The notes under the pieces were generated by a model that did not search any database, was not told the DNA's origin, and worked only from the letters and a program-made list of their open reading frames with translations. Shown piece by piece: positions 51,427-59,236 of a DNA stretch of 64,000 nucleotides (position 1 is the first letter of the stretch; every line of letters starts with the position of its first letter). The position numbers and the translations under genes are program-made. The DNA lies in assembly GCF_900099765.1 (NCBI RefSeq), contig NZ_FNDX01000025.1:1-64000 (forward strand), written 5' to 3'. The stretch comes from Paenibacillus typhae (lineage in GTDB: Bacteria > Bacillota > Bacilli > Paenibacillales > Paenibacillaceae).

Positions 51427-52119
51427 TTACAGCTCCAGACTCTCTCCATATTCAAGCGCTGTACCGGTAATCCCAGCCTTGTTAAGGGAATCGACAAAGC
51501 TGGCCACATCCTGACGGATCGGAGGGAAGGTATTGTAATGCACCGGCAGCACCTGTTTGGCGTTCAGCCATTTGGCGGCAATCAGCGCATGCTCCGGCCC
51601 CATCGTGAAATGTCCGCCCATCGGCAGAATCGCCAGGTCGATGTTATACAGCTCGCCGAACATTTTCATGTCACTGAACAGCCCGGTGTCGCCAGCATGC
51701 AGCACAGTCTTACCTTCAGCTTCAATAATGAAGCCCGCAGGCATGCCGCCGTAAACAATCCGCTGCTCATCGTCCAGCGTAATGCCGCTGGTGTGGAAAG
51801 CGTGAATCATCGTTGCTTTGGCAAACCCGAGGTCCACCGTTCCGCCGATGTTCATCCCTATTGTCTGCTTAACACCCTTCCACCCGATATACGTAGCCAG
51901 CTCCACTGTAGCCACCACCGGCGCGTTATTGGCGATGGCGATCGGCGCAGCATCCAGAATATGATCCGCATGCGCATGGGTCAGCAGCACCGCATCTGTC
52001 TTAATATCCTCAGGCTTCGTCACCGCAGCCGGGTTACCGCTAATGAATGGATCGATAATCAGCGACTTGCCGCCTACCTCAAGCTGTACACAGGAATGGC
52101 CGTGAAAAATAATCTTCAT
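51427..52119 (-). CDS. UPF0173 metal-dependent hydrolase (YtkL-like)
   Basis: A 230-residue metallo-beta-lactamase-fold hydrolase. The metal site HAHADH is in LLTHAHADHILDA; further ligands are in AFHTSG, HAGDTG and VLPVHYNTFP. Cytoplasmic; physiological substrate unknown. Single gene with its own terminator. Confidence 0.9.
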   Translation of the reverse strand: MKIIFHGHSCVQLEVGGKSLIIDPFISGNPAAVTKPEDIKTDAVLLTHAHADHILDAAPIAIANNAPVVATVELATYIGWKGVKQTIGMNIGGTVDLGFAKATMIHAFHTSGITLDDEQRIVYGGMPAGFIIEAEGKTVLHAGDTGLFSDMKMFGELYNIDLAILPMGGHFTMGPEHALIAAKWLNAKQVLPVHYNTFPPIRQDVASFVDSLNKAGITGTALEYGESLEL

Positions 52120-52267
52120 CTCTTATCTCTCCTCTTCTCACATTTAAAAATGATGAACTTGCCGTGCAAAAGCATACCGTTTACGTTACAATGACAAATG
52201 AGCGTGGACGGACTTCGCTGCAACAGTTGCGCATTCACTTCTCCCATCGCTCAATATATCTATTTTT

Positions 52268-52302
52268 ATAACGAACGTCTATATTTATAATATATTCGTT
52301 AT
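52268..52302. promoter_or_regulatory. long inverted repeat operator candidate before the paaX-type gene
   Basis: ATAACGAA (52268-52275) and TTCGTTAT (52295-52302) are perfect inverted 8-mers separated by 19 AT-rich bases, between divergent genes. The spacing suits a dimer or tetramer on two faces, perhaps autoregulation by the PaaX-type protein. Confidence 0.5.
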
Positions 52303-52330
52303 CACTACCTGTCAAGAGAGGCGTGAGAAC

Positions 52331-53116
52331 GTGCTGTCTGTCGAAAAAACGATGCTCTTCCTGCTGTCCCGTGTGGACCGGATGGGCGCTCAGCAATTTG
52401 TCGAAATCTATGAACAAAGAGGCTACACCTCTACCTATATCCGCAACAGCCTGTCCCGCCTGAAAAAAGAGGGCTATATCGCCTCACCCGCCCGTTCCCT
52501 GTACTGCATCACCTCTGCCGGACGCGCCTACATCAAATCCATCAACAGCAAACCGGCCCGTTATGAGCAGCAGTGGGATCATACCTGGGATGTGGTCATG
52601 CTTGAAGTGCCGGAGCAGGAGCGCAAGAAACGGGATGCTTTTCGTACCGCTATTCTGCAGCTTGGCTATGGGCTTTTATATAACAGTGTCTACATCTCCC
52701 CCTGGAATTACCGTCGGGAAGTGACGGACTATGTGGAGAGCCTGCAGCTCACCGGCAATGTTTCCATTCTTCGCGGCGAGTTTGCGGAAGGAACCATTAC
52801 CCCTGCCAAGGCCTGGGACATCTGGCAGCTTGATAAGCTCGAAGCACTTTACTTGGACAAAAGCGCCTGGATTACCCGGGAGTTTATCCCGCTTGCGGAT
52901 GAAGCCATCCAGAGCGGCGAAGCACTGCCGCTGTTCCTGCTGTTCCTGCAGATCGGCGAAGAAATGAGCGGCCTGATCATGGCCGATCCCTCCCTGCCGG
53001 ATGAGCTGCTGCCGGACGGCTGGCCCGCCAAAGCCGTTATCGCCGGGCTTCAGGCCCAGTGGCGCAGGCTGGCTGCGGCAATTCCGCGGGATTCCTTTTA
53101 TGCTCAGTTCACCTGA
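52331..53116 (+). CDS. PaaX family transcriptional regulator
   Basis: A 261-residue regulator with an N-terminal winged helix (TSTYIRNSLSRLKKEGYI, then PARSLYCITSAG) and the PaaX core and C-terminal domains (DHTWDVVMLEVPEQERKKRD, GLLYNSVYISPWNYR). PaaX represses phenylacetate degradation using phenylacetyl-CoA, but no paa genes are present, so the ligand is open. GTG start with GAGAGG upstream. Divergent from the UPF0173 gene, with a long palindrome between. Confidence 0.85.
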   Translation: MLSVEKTMLFLLSRVDRMGAQQFVEIYEQRGYTSTYIRNSLSRLKKEGYIASPARSLYCITSAGRAYIKSINSKPARYEQQWDHTWDVVMLEVPEQERKKRDAFRTAILQLGYGLLYNSVYISPWNYRREVTDYVESLQLTGNVSILRGEFAEGTITPAKAWDIWQLDKLEALYLDKSAWITREFIPLADEAIQSGEALPLFLLFLQIGEEMSGLIMADPSLPDELLPDGWPAKAVIAGLQAQWRRLAAAIPRDSFYAQFT

Positions 53117-53144
53117 GTTAACAGGCTGGGCCGGGAATCAAGGG

Positions 53145-53180
53145 AAAAAGGGGCAGCCCTATCGCGGGCTGTCCCTTTTG
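53145..53180. terminator. bidirectional terminator
   Basis: AAAAAGGGGCAGCCC-tatcgc-GGGCTGtCCCTTTT between the converging paaX-type and yyaL genes. Confidence 0.85.
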
Positions 53181-53188
53181 TGTTTCTA

Positions 53189-55316
53189 TTATACCTGCCG
53201 GCCGGTGGCCAGCAGCTCTTTGACTGCATCAAGACTGGTAAGCGGGGCATGGCAGGCAAAATCACGGCATTCGTAGGCCGTAGCCTGCCCGTCCACTGCC
53301 GGCTTATCCTGCAGATGAGGCAGGAGCTTGTGCAGCGCTTCCCCGTCATCCCCTGCATAGTTGACGATCAGCGAGGCATCCGGCAGGTAAGTCTGCTGGA
53401 CCTGGGCCAGCATGCCATGCAGCACCGGGTCCTCCAGCTTGCCGGACAGCACCCATTCGCGTCCGCCGGAGAGCAGTGCCAAATGTGCCTGCAGGTACAT
53501 CGAATAACCCGGCGGATATTCTCCCGCCGCAGAAGCCAATACCGCTGCAGTCCGCTCAGCCACTGCCTTCAGCTCCACATCCTGCGTAATCACCGACAGC
53601 TTATACAGCTGCTTGGCTGCAACCGAGTTGCCGGACGGCAGCGCCCCGTCATACAGCTCCTTGGAGCGGATCGGCAGTTCTTCTCCGTCTATGCCGGTGA
53701 AGAAAAAGCCCCCGCCTTCCTCGTCGCTGAACAGCGCAAGCAATCCATCCTTCAGCTGCAGCGCACGGTCCAGGTGGACCACTTGGCCTGTTGCTTCATA
53801 CAGCTCAGTCAGGCCCCAGATCAGGAAGGCATAGTCGTCCACATAGGCCGGAATCGCCGCTTCCCCGTCACGGTAACGGGCCAGCAGGCGTCCATCCTCA
53901 CGCCGGCGCAGCTGCTCCCAGATGAAATCCGCCGCTGCTGACGCAGCCTTGGCATACTCCGGCTTTTGCAGCGCCTTCGCGCCCTTCGCCAGCGCCGCGA
54001 TCATCAGGCCGTTCCAGGCGGTAAGCACCTTATCATCCTTCAGCGGATGAATCCGTTCCTCCCGGTAAGCGAACAGCTTCTCGCGCCACTCCCCGGTCCG
54101 CGTCTTCATGCCGAGCGGATTCATGCCCATCCGTTCAGCCATATCCTCCGGCAGACCCTGCAGCAGGTTCGGAATATTGGCACCCTCGAAGTTGCCCTCA
54201 GGTGTAATACCATACACATGGCAGTAGGAGTGCATGTCCTCCAGATCCAGCGCTTCCGCCAGCTCGTCGCGGGTGAAGACATAGAACTTGCCTTCCACAC
54301 CTTCGGAATCCGCATCCTCGGCAGAGTAAAACGCCCCTTCAGGCGAAGTCATATCACGCCGCACATACGTAAAGATCTGCTCGGCAATCTCCGCATACAG
54401 CGGCTTCCCGGTAATCTGGAAAGCCTCCAGGTAAGCGATCGCCAGCAGCGCGTTATCGTAAAGCATTTTTTCAAAATGCGGCACCAGCCACTCCCGGTCT
54501 GTCGAGTACCGGGAAAATCCGAAGCCAATATGGTCGTATATCCCGCCGCGGTACATACTGTCCAGCGTCTTCTCCACCATCCGCAGCGCTTCCGGCTGCT
54601 GGTAAGTCTGGCTGTACGCCAGAAGGAACGACAAATTATGCGGCGTCGGGAACTTCGGCGCATTGCCGAACCCGCCGTATTCTTCGTCGAACTGGCGCTG
54701 GTACAGCGAGAACGCTTCATGCAGCAGCTCTTCACCCGGCAGTGCTCCGCTATCCCCGCCTGCCTGCTGTGCATTCTTGCGGTCCAGCTCCTGCAAGCTT
54801 GCGAGCAGATCATCGCCGAGCTGATTCAGCGCATCGCCGTCCTGCTCCCACTTCGTATGGATCTGCTCGAGTATATCCATCAGCCCGATCCGCCCGAGCA
54901 TCCGCCGTTTCGGGAAATACGTCCCCGCATAAAACGGCTTTTTGTCCGGCGTCAGCAGCACCGTCAGCGGCCACCCCCCGCTCCCGGTCAGCGCCTGACA
55001 CACCGACATATACAGCCCGTCAATATCCGGCCGCTCCTCGCGGTCGACTTTGATGGCTACGAAGTGATCGTTGAGTAGCTTGGCGACATCCTGGTCTTCG
55101 AAGGATTCTCGTTCCATTACGTGACACCAATGGCAGGTACGTGTGAATCAACAACTAGCTATACCCAATAGAAAGGAAGACAGGCTTATTGTCGCGCTTG
55201 GCGACTTCAAAAGCCTCTTCCGACCAAGGGAACCAGTTCACCGGGTTATGTGCGTGTTGCAGCAGATACGGTGACTTTTCCTTGGCTAATCTATTGGGTA
55301 CTTTGTGAGTTGTCAT
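53189..55316 (-). pseudogene. yyaL: YyaL/DUF255 thioredoxin-domain protein, disrupted by a 19-bp insertion
   Basis: The family (human SPATA20, Bacillus YyaL) has an N-terminal thioredoxin-like domain and a six-hairpin glycosidase-like domain. The N-terminus is readable from the ATG at 55316, with GAGGTG seven bases upstream: MTTHKVPNRLAKEKSPYLLQ, then HAHNPVNWFPWSEEAFEVAK and VFLSIGYS. After SIGYS a 19-bp insertion (55140-55158) brings a TAG stop and a frameshift. Past it the family sequence resumes as TCHWCHVMERESFEDQDVA with the CxxC motif intact. The remainder, 642 residues from an internal ATG, is uninterrupted to the stop. The truncated form would lack the beginning of the thioredoxin fold, including CxxC. 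A sequencing error is possible but a 19-bp insertion is unlike one. Confidence 0.88.
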
Positions 55317-55585
55317 GGGGCATCACCTCGTTTCGTGTGGGATTTGGGTAAAGTATTGCTTAGGGTTAGTTTACCCAAAAAGGTGGGGGAAGGCTCAGCT
55401 GTGAATGCAGTTTTTAACCAAAAGAAAAAACGACATCTCTGCCGTTTTTAAAATATTCTTGGTGAATACTACTGGCATCAAAACCAAATACCACTTGCAA
55501 GCCATGCAAAAAGGGTCCAACATAGTTGGTCATCTAAAAAAATAACTAAGGACACTCATGTGACCACCTTTAGATACAAATGCTA

Positions 55586-56029
55586 TCAAACCAAATGAGT
55601 TATCTTAATTTCTTTTTTATAGTTCTGCAGATACTCCGCTAGTAGTCGTCTATGGCAATGGTGAGGTTTATCTTCACTACATAAGAAACAAGAGGTTTCT
55701 TCTTCTAGAATATCATCAATGCGATTTTCAACTTTTCTTTTCTCAAGTAGACCGATATACTGTTTCTCATACTCATCCCAACTCATTAACTTTTTTTTAT
55801 AAGCACTGAGAATATCTTCTGTTGGAGCAAGTATAACATCATGTTTATATTTTATGCCCACTAATTTCATGACGTATGAGAGATCATTTTTCTTGGCGTA
55901 ACCGGATAATTGTGATGTGTTGTTAAGACGTGTATCTATAAGACGAGTTACACCTGCTTCTTTCATTAAATCCACAAATTTTTCCAAACTTTTTTTTGCA
56001 AATCCAATTGTACAAATTTCTTTTTTCAT
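55586..56029 (-). CDS. DUF488 family protein A
   Basis: A 147-residue DUF488 protein. It begins EICTIGFAKKSLEKFVDLMK (the family's TIGhs start) and has IDTRLNNTSQLSGYAK and the C-terminal signature FLCSEDKPHHCHRRLLAEYL, in which Cys and the CHR motif are the presumed active-site residues. AGGGG precedes the ATG by eight bases. Biochemical role unknown. It is 11 nt downstream of a second DUF488 gene; AT-rich, island-type composition. Confidence 0.82.
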   Translation of the reverse strand: MKKEICTIGFAKKSLEKFVDLMKEAGVTRLIDTRLNNTSQLSGYAKKNDLSYVMKLVGIKYKHDVILAPTEDILSAYKKKLMSWDEYEKQYIGLLEKRKVENRIDDILEEETSCFLCSEDKPHHCHRRLLAEYLQNYKKEIKITHLV

Positions 56030-56040
56030 ATACTTAACCC

Positions 56041-56466
56041 CTAAAAAAGCGTAATTTGTTCTACAGTAATCGGATTTAACTCTTGTACCTCTACCCCATA
56101 CTGTTCAAAAAACTCGCCAACAAGTTTCCTATGACAATAACGGTGGTCTTTACAAAAGCAAACGAGAACAACGTTCTTTCCACGTAGTAATCGTTTGTAC
56201 ACATCGCGAAGTGCATTCAGCTTTGCATTGGATTTAAGTTCGATTAAAAATCTTGATTCATACTCTGACCACCATTCATCCCCAGGACGGTCTTTCCACT
56301 GATTTAGATACGTATGAAACAAGTCGGAAGAAGGGGAGAGATCTCTTACTATTTCAGCACCTGCAATTTCATAACCTGCTCGTGTAATGAGTAAGATATC
56401 TGCATCAAAATTGATTTTCTTCAACCCTACTGGATTTGATGTAAATACTTTTCCTTTGGGGTTCAT
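56041..56466 (-). CDS. DUF488 family protein B
   Basis: A 141-residue DUF488-related protein of another subgroup, closer to YeaO-like members: DLSPSSDLFHTYLNQWKDRP, then EYESRFLIELK and the signature LVCFCKDHRYCHRKLVGEFF. The ATG at 56466 is nine bases after AAAGGAGG; the longer in-frame form is rejected. It is adjacent to family protein A, so the two may form a heteromer. Function unknown. Confidence 0.82.
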   Translation of the reverse strand: MNPKGKVFTSNPVGLKKINFDADILLITRAGYEIAGAEIVRDLSPSSDLFHTYLNQWKDRPGDEWWSEYESRFLIELKSNAKLNALRDVYKRLLRGKNVVLVCFCKDHRYCHRKLVGEFFEQYGVEVQELNPITVEQITLF

Positions 56467-56569
56467 TTTTTGATGCCTCCTTTCAAACTTACCCTTATTG
56501 TACCATAAAAGCTTGATTTTAATCCTAAAATTCACGTTCCATAACTCATCTTTCATTCCCTACTAAACA

Positions 56570-57241
56570 TTAACGTATCACTGACGCCACAAGTTTATAA
56601 TGGCACTGATCTACATTAAAAATTTCTCCTAAACTTATAACCAGTCCTATGTTATTCAAAACAAAACTACCTTCACTTTGATACGGTTTGATAAATGCAT
56701 CATCTGTTATACTGAAATCAGTATAACTTACGCCATTGTATATAAAGGAAAGCTTGTATTTTAACTTTTCATATTTCTCAACAACCAGCGTAGCTCTTGT
56801 AACAAAAATGAACTTTAGTGAATAATTTTTTGATGCAGATAAGCCTGAAACAAACGAACCCAGTAATCGCTTGTCCGAGTTATGAAAAATAAAGGAATCT
56901 GCATTCTGATTCACTAATATCTTCACCTTTTCAAGTGAAGAAACCCCTGTTTTTTTCCAATAGTACCTTGAGTCATATTCATAGTTTTCTGGTTGAAAAT
57001 GTTGAGGGACTGCCTTAGCTAACTCCACCTCTATTATATCAAAAATTTCAGCTTGCAAACCGTTTTCATAAGTCAAATCAACTCCCGGTACTGCACAATG
57101 AATATCTGCTTGACTTGACACAAGTCTGATCCATTTGCCAGTATGGAAATCCACGCCAGCAATACAATAATTATTATACTTTCGTGACTTTGTAAGCAGT
57201 ACAATCTTAACATTCAATTGAGTCATCCCCTTCAGCCGCAT
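56570..57241 (-). CDS. dual-OB-like domain protein of the DUF488 cassette
   Basis: A 223-residue, beta-rich soluble protein with KIVLLTKSRKYNNYCIAGVD, GKWIRLVS and YSLKFIFVTRATLVVEKY patterns. I recall similar proteins described as having a dual OB-fold domain; this is memory, not a search result. It starts at 57241 (AGG at seven bases) or at the ATG at 57226. It lies upstream of both DUF488 genes on the same strand, so the three probably form one operon. OB folds usually bind nucleic acids or nucleotides. Confidence 0.6.
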   Translation of the reverse strand: MRLKGMTQLNVKIVLLTKSRKYNNYCIAGVDFHTGKWIRLVSSQADIHCAVPGVDLTYENGLQAEIFDIIEVELAKAVPQHFQPENYEYDSRYYWKKTGVSSLEKVKILVNQNADSFIFHNSDKRLLGSFVSGLSASKNYSLKFIFVTRATLVVEKYEKLKYKLSFIYNGVSYTDFSITDDAFIKPYQSEGSFVLNNIGLVISLGEIFNVDQCHYKLVASVIR

Positions 57242-57249
57242 CTATAGAC

Positions 57250-58030
57250 CTATTCTAACTTCATTCTTCCGAATTTAATGTCGGAACTCGCTGTCGGATT
57301 ATGAATTTTTTGATTATTTAGGCAATTTGATGTATTAATAACGCTCCTGCAAACTGCTGGAGCCTTATCTGATGTAGTTTTATATACCTTTTTCAATCAC
57401 CGTATTGCACCAGCCCGTAAACCTAGACACCAATCGTACCAATAAATTGGCTTATCCTTAGCTTGAAGTGTACTTGATTCCGTCTTTACGGCTCTCGATA
57501 CCGCCAATGATCGTCCGAAGTATCCTATTCTGTTATCTTGTTGTAGTCTGGTAAACACATTGCACCAGTTAGGATGTGTTGCTACAATGTCACTATTTCT
57601 CTACTCAATCCGTTCGGCTTCACCCTCACGTCTAGCTTGCTCAACTTGCTAATCAAAATATAAAAGCCCAAACGTTGTAACGTTTGGGCTTTTAAGCAGG
57701 TAAATGTGGCACTTAATTGTTATTTCAAAGGCACACCGCACTCCACATTTGCGAGACAGTTGAATTAAGCACCAAAGGTTCTCGCTTTTCTGTGAAAATC
57801 TAAACGCTCGCATGACCGAACGTCGTCTTTAAAAAGTAACAGCTTTACGTAAAATGACCAATAGGATGCCAGAGTCTATCCTTAACGTTATTTGACGGGG
57901 TATCTCCACCATAAAAAGTAACGTACTTGCTCACCGTGTCTTTACCAGTATGGCTCGTTCCCTTCTTCTACAAACCTTCCTACCATTTCCATGCTAGGTT
58001 TGCGAGCGGGAGGTCATGGATGTTTATTTA
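57250..58030 (-). ncRNA. candidate large structured RNA, about 780 nt, pseudoknot-rich
   Basis: No ORF of note over about 800 bp, and GC is near 40-50% per line while the flanking genes are near 30%. This is the usual mark of structured RNA in AT-rich DNA. Perfect helices: 57805-57812/58001-58008 (8 bp), 57971-57977/57996-58002 (7), 57702-57709/57743-57750 (8), 57710-57718/57763-57771 (crossing the last), 57751-57756/57780-57785 (6), and 57541-57546/57582-57587, 57554-57560/57574-57580 and 57548-57552/57564-57568 (an H-type pseudoknot). Two G-U pairs in the 57710 helix favour the minus strand. A perfect 15-bp hairpin with a U-rich tail (57661-57694) splits it into two modules. Confidence 0.6.
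57661..57694. terminator. perfect palindrome, terminator-like, inside the structured region
   Basis: AAAAGCCCAAACGTT and AACGTTTGGGCTTTT are perfectly complementary around two bases. On the minus strand it is followed by UAUAUUUUG, so it could end an RNA of about 370 nt starting near 58030, or be an internal domain. Confidence 0.6.
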
Positions 58031-58058
58031 AAAAGAACAATATAACTTGAGCATTTAA

Positions 58059-59033
58059 TTAGTTTTTACTTTTTTGCTTGTAATATAAAAGTTCCATTGA
58101 GTATCCCATCGCCACTAAACCAAATTCATTTTTATCTTTATTTGATAATTCCATAAAATACTGAGGAGTACAAGTTTCATTTGGTAAAAATTCAAGGCTC
58201 TCAAATTCAATTCCTAAATATGTTAGCTTCCCAACAGTTAAGATATTTTTAATAAGACTTTCTATAATTGATATACAAGCGCCCCTGTAATCTAGTGGAG
58301 TAAATACAACTCGTTTCTCCCAAATCCAGCGATCTTTTTTTCTCTTCTTACTTAGGAACTTTAAACTATCATTATCCACTTTAATTTGACCATCTTTTTC
58401 ATTACCTAGTGAGAAACCACGTGTGTCTGACTGGATGGCTAATCCATGTTTGTAAGCATTATAATCATACATTTTTATAGTTTCTTTCGCAGCCCACTTT
58501 ATCCATTCCTTCCAAGCGTTAAGTACCTCCTCTCTATTATTAACATCATCTGGTAATTGCTTATGTCCGCAGAATACATATGTAATAAGTTCGTCACTAC
58601 TTAATCCCTGATAAGCAAAATTAAATTTCCCTTCACTTAAAGTAACAAGGCTTTCCTTAAAAATCTTATAATTAGTTTCACGGGAAATTTCTAACCAAGG
58701 GCTTTGTTTTATTTCAATGTGCGCTAAAAAAACTCTTAAAAAAGTCTCTAAACAATGATAATATGTGACTGACATTTCTAACTTTGCATATTTTAATAGA
58801 AGTTCTTTATTAAGAATAGTGCTTTCTGGATTAATCTCTAATACCCCAACTTTTATTTTTTGTTTTTTAATAAAATCACTGAATAATTCCGGATTAGTGA
58901 TAATCTCTCCTAATAACAAAAGTCTTATCTCAAAATATTCTTCAAAATACTCATCATAAAACTCTTTGTTTAATTCTACTATCTGTTCTTTAGCTAGTCC
59001 TGTATCAGGTCCTAATAGTTCTTTTCTATTCAA
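58059..59033 (-). CDS. island protein of unknown function with YNAYKHG motif
   Basis: A largely helical, soluble protein of about 324 residues, not recognised. The TTG at 59033 has GGGGGA eight bases upstream, while a TTG 21 bases earlier has none. The central segment (KETIKMYDYNAYKHGLAIQS) has a Tyr-Asn-x-x-Lys-His-Gly motif like those in some HEPN-related and Abi-type proteins. That resemblance is weak and only suggestive. It lies directly upstream of the candidate large RNA, on the same strand, 29 nt from its presumed 5' end. Confidence 0.55.
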   Translation of the reverse strand: MNRKELLGPDTGLAKEQIVELNKEFYDEYFEEYFEIRLLLLGEIITNPELFSDFIKKQKIKVGVLEINPESTILNKELLLKYAKLEMSVTYYHCLETFLRVFLAHIEIKQSPWLEISRETNYKIFKESLVTLSEGKFNFAYQGLSSDELITYVFCGHKQLPDDVNNREEVLNAWKEWIKWAAKETIKMYDYNAYKHGLAIQSDTRGFSLGNEKDGQIKVDNDSLKFLSKKRKKDRWIWEKRVVFTPLDYRGACISIIESLIKNILTVGKLTYLGIEFESLEFLPNETCTPQYFMELSNKDKNEFGLVAMGYSMELLYYKQKSKN

Positions 59034-59179
59034 TGAAATCTTCCCCCAATACAAATTGATATATGATTTCGGCTTAATCTCTTACTGAAATCTTTTTGAA
59101 TAAAGCCAGTAACCCATTCTCTTTTAATATTCGACAAGGTTCTCTACTCCCCTTCCAAAAGAACTAAATTTCTCCATCT

Positions 59180-59219
59180 AATAAACCTCAGATTTTATCC
59201 AGAGGTTTATTGTTTTTTT
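59180..59219 (+). terminator. 10-bp inverted repeat with T run, + orientation
   Basis: AATAAACCTC (59180-59189) pairs with GAGGTTTATT (59202-59211) and is followed by T7. It acts only on the + strand, where no gene lies upstream. It could end an antisense or unannotated transcript, or belong to an attachment site next to the recombinase gene. Confidence 0.5.
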
Positions 59220-59236
59220 AAACACTTCATTTATGA

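Noticed and set aside
53966..55078. 370-codon open frame on the + strand
   Set aside because: Antisense to yyaL, rich in Arg/Gln/His/Leu without domain pattern; produced by GC-skewed third positions.
57250..58030. Decayed protein gene or T-box/tRNA-like leader as explanation of the gene-free stretch
   Set aside because: All frames are broken often, no T-box or tRNA motif is seen, and long perfect crossing helices are not expected from a decaying gene.
57250..58030. Group II intron as explanation of the gene-free stretch
   Set aside because: I could not find a domain V-like AGC...GUU hairpin or a GUGYG start in the right order; not excluded, but unsupported.
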